A DNA stretch of 64,000 nt from Allodiplogaster sudhausi (taxonomy: Eukaryota; Nematoda; Chromadorea; Rhabditida; Diplogasteridae). The notes below the pieces were generated by a model, which had not been told where the DNA came from, did no database searches, and was given only the letters and a program-made list of their open reading frames with translations. Position 1 is the first letter of the stretch. Each line of letters begins with the position of its first letter. The translations under genes were made by a program, and so were the position numbers. Where the stretch lies: contig CALZFC010000019.1 in the NCBI GenBank assembly GCA_945643635.1, positions 2,498,501 to 2,562,500 of the forward strand, written 5' to 3'. Positions 40,594 through 51,289 of the stretch are shown one piece after another.

Positions 40594-43500
40594 TCCTCCA
40601 TTCAGCTCTGGATTGGCTGCCTGCTCCAAAGGACGTGACTCTGCTGGCCCGTTCAAATGCGACCATCGAGTTGTCATGGGCGATTCCCCTCATTGTCCAA
40701 GGCACTTCTTCCGCTCTCATCAGCCAACACTTTGTTAGCCAAGCACTATTGAATTCAACTTTGTTTTTTGTTGTACAAATCTCGTTTTTATTTACTTTAT
40801 TATTTGAAGAGCAAAATTTTTTTTTTACAAATATGTACATTTTGACTATTTCTTTAAACCCAACCCCATGATCGAATGTTGCAGGCAATCCCTTGTATTA
40901 ATTCAGTTGAATGTCTACGAATTTGTGCATGCTCCCAAATCGTTCGTCAAGCGAACCTCGTACTCGGTTCCGATCCCGAAGCATGACTTTGTCATACCGA
41001 AACTCTCTGCTGGCACCGTCTATAACATTACGCTGCAGGTATGAGTTGGAAAATACACATATTTTTTGATTTTTCAATAAATATAAATTAATTATAAATT
41101 TTTGAATTTATTTGTCATGAAATCTACACTTTTTTAATATAAAGAAGCAAAGACGCTTTCAGGCGGGCACTTCTTTCGGCTACGGCCAACTGGCATGGAG
41201 TGTGTTCTCGACGCTGCCCGATGGAGACGAGACTCAGCTGACCCTCCGTGACGTCACTCCCAACTCGATGACCCTCGCGTGGCCGGTCGCGTGGATGTCG
41301 TCGCCGAGCGCCAAGTGTACGGTATGCGTGTCTTTTCGATAATATATTTAGATTTTAGCAAACTGGTTAAATAAACAGCTTAACAGATTCGCGCCCGTTC
41401 CATACGCACGAGCGATAATGATGCGCCCGAAACGGAACTTGTGAATACCGCGACTCCGGACCTAAACGGCAAAGCCGCCGAGTTCACCATTCGGTATCGT
41501 ATTTCCTTCCAAAAATCACAACACACTTCGATCAGCAGTTCTTGTGAAAGATTATAAGACAACATTTAGCAACCTCCGCCCGTCTACAGCATATAACATC
41601 ACTGTGACTACTTCCGAGCATGAGGTATTGTTTGGGTGTGCGTTTTGTTTATATTTATTTGCTTCGATCTTCTTCATCATTTATAGAAAATAAATACGTA
41701 TATCTTGTTATATCAGATTCAATCGCTGAGCGGCCGGTATGTTGCCCCTCTGAAGAAGAAGAGCATTTGGTCGGCGTATTCCACTCTCGTCCAGGTGTGC
41801 TCTCTTATTTGTTGCAGTTCTTTTAAAAGTAATCACTTTCATTATAAATAATCGATTGCCAGGGCGAGTACACAGTGTCAGAAGCGCGTCTTGTCGTGGA
41901 GACGGACCACGCGGCTTCCTTCGTCTGGCAGCCACTCCAGAATCTTGGCGACATCACTTATCAGGCATCGTAGTCAATTGCATTATTGCAACCATAATAA
42001 TCAGCCCGACAATTGAAGTTGTACAATGAGTTCTTGGAATAAAGGTTCGCTACATGTCACACGACGACCTCAACGAGCAGAATGTCACGTACACCGAGGA
42101 GATGAGCGAGGAGCAGCTCAGGTTTTTTTTTTCGCTGTATTTTTAATTTTGCTCACTGTTTTTCATTGCAAAAAAAGTTTTCACATGTAGTTATTTTTTA
42201 AAGTACATATGTTTTTAAAAGTTTTTTCAATGTTCTATTTTGCCTGAGTTGAGATGCCCGAAGTATGGCTGCACATGGCACTGCGCTCTCCTCTTCAACC
42301 TGCCTCGTCGGCCACGCGACTTCGCTTTCTTCGTTCGCGCCCGCGTCGATGGCCTCTGGAACAAGTGGACGCCCGTTCAGAGAAAGTCAGCCTTTCACTT
42401 TTTCACTCTCATTCTTTCTTTCATTTCTTCCACTGCTCTGCTATCTCTATACTTGACCTTGTTCTGAAAGATGGCCTCTCATATTGCTCTTTCGAGCCCT
42501 CTCACTCTACTTCCGTCATTCTCTTACGCTCCATGATTCTTCCGCCTTCTCTTTTACCCCTCTCTTTCTCTCTCTCCCATTGCTAGGCCCTGGAACATTC
42601 TTGAGCGTGTGTGCTCGATCAACCCTCCGCCGTACGTGGTTCTCGACGCCGGAGACGACGACTTCCAGCGTGAGATCGAAGTGTCCTCCGCGATTATGCC
42701 GCCGTCCACTTCGAGCAGGGATGTCTGGTTAGAGAGTGCGAGGAAGAGAGGAAACATTGAGAGAGCGTATTTTATTTCCCTCTCCATTTCTAGACTTTAT
42801 TCTTATTTAAAACAATGGATAAAGAATTGAATAACGTCTGTATGAATAGGCGCTATTTGGTCGTGGTTGATAGCCGCGAGACCGGCCGCTACTCTGCCAT
42901 CGACATTACTAAGCTCTCCGACAAGGCTAGTTATTTTCCTTAGCTTTTAAATACAGATTAAAATAATCTTTTTTTTTAAATAGTAATTCAAACGTTTTAG
43001 GTAACAGCCGACTTTGACCATCTCCCCTATTACATTGCCGGCGCTCTAACACCAGCTGAAGTACGCGCGGGAATCCCGTTCAGGTATCTCTTCTTTTTCT
43101 CCTAATAAAAGAACAGTAAATCGCTGTAGCGTTAGTAGCTACTTTACAGTATTGGAGATGGCCGCGTTCACGGGGGTTATCTCAATTATCCGCTAGCAGA
43201 CCGCTCGAGTGAGCCGAAGTTAGAAGACCAATTTCTTTTTGTTTCTAAATATTTATTGTTCGTATAAAGACAAAAATATGAACATACATGTATATATAGA
43301 GAATGGTAAATGCTCCATTTCCAAGATGGAGCCTCGTTCCGCTGACGCAGAGTGAGAACGAAATCATGGAGCCACGCCTCCGGACATGCGGCTTCAATGA
43401 GGATGGTAGATCAGAAGATATAACTTGTGATCTCCTTCTCACTCGCTCCCTCTCCAGGTTATTTCGAGTGTGAGCTGAGCTGGTCTGAGCTGGCAGCCCG

Positions 43501-43939
43501 ACTTCCCTTGTGGGCGAAGGCGGGTGCCTTCCTCTGTCTGCTCCTCTTCACTGCGCCCATCCTCCTCGCCATCTACTGCATCCTCTTCAAGTGCAGAAGT
43601 CAGTCCTTTTATGTCTTCTTATAGGTTCACAACAGTTTTTTTTTGCATTTGAGCAACCTAGAGATTTTTTTAATAGTAAACATTCTGTTCTCTCTTTATT
43701 GGTTGAGTTCCAGAAGTAAAGACGATTCACAAAGAGAGCAATCTCATGTACTACTCAAGCGAGTCGGCTGATGCGTGCGAGGTTCATTACTACTTGCTTG
43801 AATAATTTTTTTTTCAAATAATAAAAACAAAAAAGCTTCCCCTCAACAGGTAACCCGTGAGTTTCGCCGCATTCAGCAACGTGCCTTCGAGCCGAGCCAA
43901 ACAGAAGAGCGGATCGAGTTCATGAACAGCGACGACTGA
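39595..43939 (+). CDS. Fibronectin-III single-pass membrane protein (730 aa)
   Basis: Twenty-two exons join in phase: 39595-39742, 39826-39875, 40000-40102, 40170-40250, 40331-40423, 40606-40733, 40907-41038, 41163-41321, 41387-41493, 41570-41624, 41717-41794, 41863-41964, 42045-42121, 42254-42385, 42587-42727, 42850-42925, 43001-43083, 43150-43218, 43326-43405, 43458-43598, 43714-43781, 43850-43939. The ATG follows an in-frame TGA six bases upstream. Residues 18-48 are hydrophobic (signal peptide or anchor). At least three FN3-like repeats follow, with hallmark strands ITWTLP, IELSW and MTLAW and loops NTSYRASVEAFG, TVYNITLQ and TAYNITV. GDGRVHGGYLNYPL near 585-600 recalls the segment before the membrane in receptor tyrosine kinases and phosphatases. 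One transmembrane helix lies at about 650-673. The tail is only about 57 residues and has no kinase or phosphatase domain. Introns after 41,964 and 42,925 appear to use GC donors. Likely a cell-surface adhesion or receptor protein; its ligand is unknown. Confidence 0.85.
40557..40590. repeat. (TC)17 microsatellite in intron
   Basis: Perfect dinucleotide tract in the polypyrimidine region just before the exon starting at 40,606. Confidence 0.95.
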
Positions 43940-44648
43940 TCTCTGTGAATATCTCGCTTTCTGGCTGTGTTCATTCTTCATGGAATTGCTATTAATAGCA
44001 TGCAAGACATGAAATGTTGCGAAACTTGTTTTTCCCTTTGATCATTAATCTTCGCTACTGCGCTGCATTTCTGTATATCTTATGATGTTGAGGCCATATC
44101 TCTCTCGATCTTTCATCCTCACCCTCGCTCCACTCTTTTCCCACTCACAGCACTTACGAGTTCATTCAGAGAATGCAGTCCAACGTAATCCATGTCAGAG
44201 CAACGAAGATTTTTTCTATACTATTTATTGATTTCGATATTACTCTTTCATCCTTTTGCGTTGCAGTTGACAAGAGAATGAATTTGGAATAGGACCTTTT
44301 GATGTAGACGTGGAAGAGGTTGAAATTAGAAAATGAGAAAGAAGCCAATAGCACATGTTTTTGGCTTCTTTGCTTCATGAAAACCACAGAACAGCCCGCT
44401 GCCAATAGCAACGCGCACTCGGCCGCCTCCTGCCGAACCGTCTTCTCACGTCGATTCTTCCGGAAAAGCGTCATTAGTCCTTTTGTTCTGCACATGAGAT
44501 GAATCTTCCCCTTGACTACCATTTTTCGCACACTTCGCAGCTTGCTTCTTCTATTGTCGCAATTTCACAAGGATTCAACATGCATTTTTTCCTTCGCCTT
44601 CTTTCCAATCTCTTCTCATTGTTTGATATACTGGTTGCATTGCATCAG

Positions 44649-45777
44649 ATGGAATCCTCTTCGTGCGATGAGGACGGCAAACCGTTCAAAGCCTACAAAC
44701 TGAGCGAAATATCTCGAGGAAATGGTACTTTCTTAATTTTTTTATTCTGCTCTTGTTATCCTTTCAAATTACTACTGGTAGTATTTAAAAAAAAAAGATT
44801 TTAGTGCATCGCCGAGTGCGAGTGTACGCGGATGGTGTATATGACCTTCTTCACTACGGTCATCTCGAGCAGCTGAAGAAGATCAAGGACGCCATTCCCA
44901 ACGCGTACGTCATGGTCGGGGGTAAGCGTCCGCGGTTCATTTCGAACTTGCATTAAATATTTTCGATGATCACCTTCCTTTAAAATTTTAACTTTAAAAA
45001 AATGCTTTATGAACGAGTCAAAACTCTATCTTAAAGTTGCACCATTTTGCTTGACCTCTAGCACATAAATTTACATATTTTCACCCCCTAACACTGAGGA
45101 AAAATATACATTTGCGCGACAAGCGCGAAGAAAAGATCCATTTTGATCTCCTGGAAACCAGGAGAAAAACCAAATGAGTTTCATGCTCCTTGAAATGAAT
45201 AACGGAACCCTAGTATGCACGGACAAGGACACTCTGCACTACAAAGGAAAGCTGCCCGTGATGAGTCAAGGAGAGCGGGAGCGCTCCCTCGAGCTCACGC
45301 CATTCGTTGATCAAATCATCAGCCAGCCGCCCTTCTTTCCTGCGCTCGCATTTCTCAATGAGATTCAAGTTGGGAATACAATTTGTTATAGAAAATGTTT
45401 TGTTTCCGTTAATGATATTTGTTATCTTTCAAAATAATGTTTTTACAACAAAGACAAAAATGAATTAAATCTAAGGCGGATCTAATGGCTCATGATCCTG
45501 AGCCTTACCCAGCGCCAGGCACAGAAGATTGCTACAAGGAATTCAAGGTTTCACAACCAAAATAATCAATTTGGATTTCATCATATATTCATCATATCAG
45601 AACTTTAAAAAAAACTATTCTTGGCTTGAGATTGCGGATCGCTTTCTCGAGACAAGACGAACGCCGGGAATTTCGACGACAGATCTGGTCAACCGAATCC
45701 TTCAACACGCGACACTCTTTGAGAAGCGAAGCTGCGCGAGAGAAGAGGCGGGAATGAGGATGGCATCTGCCTTATAA
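44649..45777 (+). CDS. CTP:phosphocholine cytidylyltransferase-like, copy A (188 aa)
   Basis: Five exons (44649-44724, 44805-44921, 45214-45368, 45476-45547, 45631-45777) join in phase. Family members transfer CMP from CTP to phosphocholine (or phosphoethanolamine), the rate-setting step of the Kennedy pathway. The nucleotidyltransferase signature is visible: [16 protein letters not shown] with HxGH at 42-45, then [33 protein letters not shown] and MAHDPEPYP. The closing [13 protein letters not shown] at 151-163 corresponds to the family's RTEGIST motif. Choline enzymes of this family usually run about 360 residues. This one stops soon after the catalytic core and lacks the membrane-binding amphipathic helix and phosphorylated tail. 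Choline versus ethanolamine specificity cannot be read here, though the single domain argues against the two-domain ethanolamine enzyme. The ATG directly follows a cag, a possible cis- or SL trans-splice acceptor. Confidence 0.88.
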
Positions 45778-46398
45778 AGCTGTCATTTCTGACCCGTTGC
45801 CTTACCTTCTCATTCACTTGACAAATCACCTTTTTCAAGCCTTCTGGCTTGATGGGATGCCAAACGTGTGATGTGATTATTATTCTTCAACTTGTAGAAT
45901 CGAGTAATATGTACTACCAGAGTTTGTAGTCGAGAACGTGTAAACTATTTATGAATCGTGAAAAAAGAGATTCTATTTATGCTTGAGAATCCTAGGCTCT
46001 TCATCGCAATATAAAATCGTAAGGAAAAAGAAGCAAAATGAAAGCGCGACGACTTGAAACGACCGTCGTCTTCGATGGAACTTTTATATTTGGTGGGCAT
46101 CGATCTAGTGAGGTACTCGACAGTTTCTTTCAGTTTTTGTGTATCAATAATTATAATTATAATAATTTACTACACCATTGAATATATGATGCGAACACAC
46201 GTGATATTTAAAAACGCGAAACCATGGGAAAAATCCTTGTAAAATTTTTAACAAAAATGAGCTATTGCGTTTGAGGTATAAATGGCACCGCAGAAACCAA
46301 TAAAATTACTACAAGATGAAATTGACGTAAATGAGAAGATTAATTAGCATGGGCAAGAAAACGGGGTATTGATTTAATTAATCCTTTTCTCTTTCCCG
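45778..46398. other. Intergenic within duplication copy A
   Basis: AT-rich, with the conserved segment gtcgtcttcgatggaac near 46,065 shared with 50,975. No coding sequence is supported. Confidence 0.5.
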
Positions 46399-46575
46399 TT
46401 ACGCGCAACTTCCTCCGTCGCATTCATCCTGGACCGCCCGACTCGAATAGGGATCGCCACCGCGTTGTCCGCCACTGTCATCGTAGACTGGATTGCGTTA
46501 CCCGCCCCTAATTATGCATATTTATATATAATAAACAATATATGTTAAAGACCTCCTCCCGCTCCAGCTGCCCCA
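46399..46575 (-). pseudogene. 3' fragment of MOLO1-like gene
   Basis: The reverse strand encodes a diverged version of the MOLO1 C-terminus: VYDDSGGQRGG...SSRAVQDE ending in TAA at 46,399. The complete gene at 51,290 has VYDDNGGQGGG...PSRAVKDE. A piece matching the end of its preceding exon follows near 46,548. The rest of the gene is absent here, so this is a truncated by-product of the segmental duplication. Confidence 0.85.
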
Positions 46576-46703
46576 GATCCAAATGTTGGATTTCACTATT
46601 ATACCTCAAGCTTGATATCAGGGATGTTATTATGCTCAAGGAGTTTCTCGTAATTTCAAAGAGTCTGAGAAATCAACACATTTCCATATTTATGCAGGAG
46701 GGT

Positions 46704-47190
46704 TCAGTTGGCGGGGATAACGGTGACTTTGTTCGGAGCAGCGAATTCCTTCTCGTGGGTGGCAGCTGCATCCTCGGAATGGCCTCCATTCTTCTTCTGC
46801 GACTTCTTCCACGCGAAGATCATAGCTGAAAATTAGAGATAATATCAATGTTGATATATTTCGCTCTCTTGAACAATAAAGAATCAAAATTAGACAGTAT
46901 CGCCAAAGTAGACTAACATCTCCCAAACATCAAATATCTACGAAGAATTGCTGCGAAGGCCAACCACCGCAGATGACGACGAAAAGAGCAGCGACAGCGA
47001 AGATTGGCATTTGGATGGAAGACTGGTCAACGACCTGAGGGCCATTCTCGACGCGGGGGAAGTCGGGAGAACGCTTGCTTCCTTTTCCTTGAGATTTGTT
47101 GACAGTCTTAAGGTAATCACCGAAACGAGTTCGGCCCCCTGGTACATGAATCGGGGTGAAATGCATGGGAACAACATCAAGAAGTCCCAT
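46704..47190 (-). CDS. Small single-pass membrane protein (114 aa), uncharacterised
   Basis: I do not recognise the family. Two exons (47190-46968 and 46825-46704) join in phase to 114 residues. The start chosen is the ATG giving MGLLDVVPMHFTPIH. The same frame stays open upstream to 47,295, so a longer N-terminus is possible. Residues about 60-80 (MPIFAVAALFVVICAMIFAW) form one transmembrane helix interrupted by the intron. It is followed by a basic stretch (KKSQKK) and a polar tail ending KVTVIPAN. This suggests the C-terminus is cytosolic. The intron donor gtggtt is weak, but the join restores an unbroken hydrophobic helix. The gene lies in the roughly 2.2 kb between the two segmental-duplication copies and is present once. 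Confidence 0.65.
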
Positions 47191-48780
47191 GATTGCAGGA
47201 GAAGTGAGAGAGAGGAGAGAAACAGGGATGAGGAGAGTGAGAGCCGGAAATCGGTGATCTCTGGGATGCAACGAAATACGAGAATGTGGCAACAATACGC
47301 CTTTTATAAGCCTAATTATAATTGTGGATTTACTTATTCATCCTCTTTTGTATGAACTAATAAACTAGGCAAAACAATTGGTTAGCGATCCAGAGTTATA
47401 TTTTTTCAGGTTTTGGCAGAAACATATGAATGAGGTATCCAGCACATTGTTTGCATAAAGACGTATTTCATAAACCTTGATTCCGGGGGATCATAAGAGA
47501 TCGTTTCTTCGCGCTCATAGCGCGAATATATGTAAATACCGACTATTTGGCTTAAGGCCAAGGATCGAATAAAAGTTGAATTTATCCAGATTTCTTTTTG
47601 TGTATTCTTGTTATTCGTACACTTCTTGATTTTATGTGAGAGATATTGAATAATTATGAAATAAATATTTCGTCATGAATATTCCAAGTAATTATATAAA
47701 CTATAATCCGTCTATAAATTGGAAATGAAAGCTTTCATTTGCCTTGACTCATCTCGAGAAGCTGTTGGCAATGGTTCATCTTCATCTGCTGCTATTATCA
47801 TATCCATATCACTCTCTTCGATTTCTTGACAATTCCCTGCCTCAGATTGTAATACAAATAGCCGACTCCTTCCTGACCCTTTCAATTATCTTTTCATGTG
47901 ACTTCTCTGTTCTCTCTTTCTTTTACTCTAACTGTCGCCCCACATCCTCTCTTCCTTCACTTCCCATTCTACATCCCAATTCCTCTCTCCTGACTCCTCC
48001 TTCTGGTTGCCGTGTGTGTAAATGGGGCGACTGCTCTTCAATGTGTCATAGGGGCGCCCTCAAGGCAACTCTTACAAAGAATAATGAGCTGACCAGCTAG
48101 TCATCTCAGTTCACCACCATCATGGAATGCAAGCCGGAACAGAAAAACAATGCCCAGGAAAGAGAGAGGCTTAGACTTATCTCATTCTGACCGCCCTGTC
48201 TTTTCAGTTCTCATATTTCTAAAGCCCATTTCCATTTATTCCTTTGCTTTCTAAGGGCAATCACTAACAAACTTGACGCATCCATTAGCAGCGGCATCTC
48301 TAAAATATGTATTAAGCTTTCGCTTCAGGCTATCAGGGAGAAGATGGCGAGTGCCGAGAAATATGAGTATAAAGTTCAGATATCGAGATTCGGTTTTAAT
48401 AACTTCGGGTACTTCTATTAATCAATAAAGAACCCGCTGTGCGGACTTTTGTATGGACATCGAGGAATTCGAGAAGCTGTCAATTATTAACGAGTAATGA
48501 ACAAGGCCTGCAAGAAGAGATCCGCCAATTCCAACTTCTCGCTCGTCATTCCTCTTCGTCTTCGTCTTCTCTTTCAGCTTCCACTTTCGTCTTCCCTCTC
48601 CCTTCCACGGCATACAAGAATATAAAATGTTTTGTGTTAAATGTCGATATTCAGATGACAAATGAACGACCTCGACAAATTCACCACAGAAAATGAAAAT
48701 GAGCACTTAAAGTGCCTGTTGCCTTTGAGGTAGAAATGTCACTGCAGAGGCAACACAAAACTATTACAAGATGAAATTCA
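47191..48780. other. Unassigned region between duplication copies
   Basis: Two weak coding-like stretches occur. One is an acidic minus-strand frame around 47,730-47,840 (EIEESDMDMIIAADEDEP). The other is a plus-strand frame at about 48,250-48,421 (REKMASAEKYEYKVQISRF) ending in TAA. Neither has recognisable homology or a complete exon set, so they may be gene relics. Nothing else is seen. Confidence 0.4.
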
Positions 48781-49452
48781 CTAAAAGCGACGATTGATCT
48801 CTGTGAATATCACGCTTTCTGCCTGCGTTTTATTAGGCGCGCAATACATAAAGAGCTGCAAAACTTATTTTACCATTTAATAATTAATCTTCGCCACTTT
48901 GCTGGATTTCTGTATATGCTAAAATGTTGACCCAATATCGCTCTCGATCTTTCACCCTCCACTCTTTGGCCATCCTCAGTACTTACGAGTTTATTCCGTG
49001 CATGCAGTCCAATGTAATCCATATCAGGTCAACGAAAATTTCTGCATTGCCGTTTTTTTTGCCTTTAACAATAAGATGACAAGCTGTTAAATTTACATTA
49101 GGACCTTCTGAAAACGTGGAAGAAGTTGAAAAGAGAAAATGAAAATGAAGCCACAAGTTCTTGGCTTCTTTGCTTCATGCAAATCACACTACAGCCCGCT
49201 GCTAATAGCAACGTCCCCTAGCCCGACTCCTTCCAAGCCGTCTTCCTCGTTTCTATTCTCCTGGAAAAGAACTAAAAAAAAAGTCATTTCCCATGCTCTA
49301 CTTTGCTCTGTACACGAACTGAATCCTCTTCTTGAAGCCTTTTTTCGCATCTCGCATCTTCTGTTTTTAAGCGCAATTTAACAAGGATTAAACTTGCATT
49401 TTATGGTTCCATTTTCTTCTCATTGTTTGATGCACTGGCTGCATTGCTTCAG

Positions 49453-50625
49453 ATGGAATACTCTCCGGGCAATGAGCCGTTCAAGGCCTACAAACTGAGC
49501 GAAATATCTCGAGGAGATGGTACTTTCATGCATTACTTAATTTTGTGTTTTTTTATTCCGCTCTTACTATCCTCATATTTTTTTATTCTGCTCTTATTAC
49601 TTGTACAATTCAGGATTTATGATTTTAGTGCATCGCCGAGTGCGAGTGTACGCGGATGGTGTATATGACCTTCTTCACTACGGTCATCTCGAGCAGCTGA
49701 AGCAGATCAAGGACGCCATTCCCAATGCTTTCGTCATGGTCGGAGGTTAGTGTCCACAGTTCGTTCGATAGCTTCCCCAGTTTTAAATTGTCGTTTAAAT
49801 TTAATACAAAATAATTATCTATAATTCTTAACATTTTCATGAAATAAATGCTTGTTAGAATGAATTTAGTGTGCACGGACCAGGACACTCTGCAGTACAA
49901 GGGCGCGCTACCGGTGATGAGCGAAGAAGAGCGGGAGCGCTCCCTCGAACTCTCGCCATTCGTCGATCGAGTCATCAGGCAGCCGCCCTTCTTTCCGACC
50001 CTCGCCTTTCTCGACGAGATTCAAGTAGGGAATATTGTTTGTCTTGTTATGTTCAAGAGTTATTGTTATTATTATTTTAAAATTATATTATATAAGATCT
50101 CTTTCAAATATACATATACATTTTACAACCAAGAAAATGAAGATCATCTAAGGCCGATCTAATGGCTCACGACGCTGAGCCTTACCCGGCACCGGCCACG
50201 CCCGATTGCTACAAGGAATTCAAGGTTCTGCAACAAAACTTGCTAGAATACAGTTTTTTTTCACACAAATGTTCTACCATCATTTAGAAGAGGACGGTCA
50301 CTGAAAAATTATGTGAGATTTGAAATTGCCGCGGCTCTTTGCAATCTCATTCGTGCTTGCAATTATGCGACCTGCGAAATTGCAGGAGAACATGAAAGTG
50401 CCTATTCCCGGGGGAACCTGCATTCATTATTTTGGGTGATGGTCATTTTTAGACCTTCTAAAACAATGCCTGATTGAGATTGCGGATCGCTTTCTCGAGA
50501 CAAATCGAACGCAGGGAATTTCGACGACAGATCTGGTCAACCGAATCCTTCAACACGCGACACTCTTTGAGAAGCGAAGCTGCGCGAGAGAAGAGGCGGG
50601 GATGAGGATGGCGTCGGCATTATAA
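49453..50625 (+). CDS. CTP:phosphocholine cytidylyltransferase-like, copy B (185 aa)
   Basis: This tandem paralogue of the gene at 44,649 has the same five-exon structure: 49453-49519, 49629-49745, 49870-50024, 50153-50224, 50479-50625. The middle three exons have identical lengths (117, 155, 72 nt) and so does the last (147 nt). Exon 1 is 9 nt shorter and starts [20 protein letters not shown]. The HYGH catalytic motif and the [13 protein letters not shown] segment are kept. Changes from copy A are mostly conservative (for example LEQLKQIK for [20 protein letters not shown] for [12 protein letters not shown]), and no frame is broken, so both copies are probably functional. It too lacks the usual C-terminal membrane-binding region. 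The ATG follows a conserved ttcag acceptor-like sequence. Confidence 0.88.
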
Positions 50626-51289
50626 ATCTGTCATTTCACCATTGCCTTACCTTCTCATTCACTCGTCAATATCTTATTCACCTTGAACGCGCCTTTCTGG
50701 CTTTGTGGAATGCCTAACGAGTGATGTGAATAAATCATAGGATGATTTATCAGGTATTTCCAGAACCGAGTAATAATGCTAGAATTTGTAATCGAGAACG
50801 CGCAAAATATTCAGATTTTGAATCATATTATTTGAAGTAGTAGAAAAGAAGAGATTCTATTTATGTGAGAACTGATCCTTGAGAATCCCGGGCAATTCAA
50901 CGCAAGATGCAATAGTGGACAAGAAGAAAAATAAGCAAAATAAATGAATGCTCGAAGACCCGACAGGAACGTCGTCTTCGATGGAACATTTTATATTTGG
51001 AGGGTGTCTAGATAGTCACTTATCATATACCTACGGCTAGACTTTGTGCAATGACCTTTTGCAACAGCTAAAGAACTCGAACGAACTGGCGCCTATTACA
51101 TTTGAGGTAGAAATGGCACTGCAGAAGCAACACAAAACCTGTGTCAATTGCTACTAGAAGATTACGTTGACGTCATCAGTGTAAGCATCTTACAAAATGA
51201 GAATATTAACTCGCCCTGATTAGCATGGAAGGCAACAAAAAGCAGTGTTGACTGAATGTGATCATCTTCTTCTTCATGTTCTTTTCTCT
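50626..51289. other. Intergenic between cytidylyltransferase B and MOLO1-like
   Basis: AT-rich sequence between two convergent genes. It contains the conserved gtcgtcttcgatggaac block and probable 3' UTRs; no gene is seen. Confidence 0.5.

Larger units (their letters stand above)
43924..46575. repeat. Segmental duplication, left copy
   Basis: Collinear with 48,781-51,570 at an offset of about 4.8-4.9 kb. It begins in the last codons of the FN3 gene, where agcgacga(c/t)tgatctctgtg is shared. It includes a complete cytidylyltransferase-like gene and ends inside a copy of the MOLO1 3' exons. Coding exons are strongly conserved; introns and flanks have diverged. Confidence 0.9.

Noticed and set aside
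47744..48100. 118-codon plus-strand open frame
   Set aside because: Composition is pyrimidine-driven (LLLLSYPYHS, SSLPSLPILHP), with no recognisable domain or splice context.
48422..48706. 94-codon minus-strand frame rich in Lys and Glu
   Set aside because: It lies opposite a CTTCGTCTTC-type repeat and has no family resemblance.
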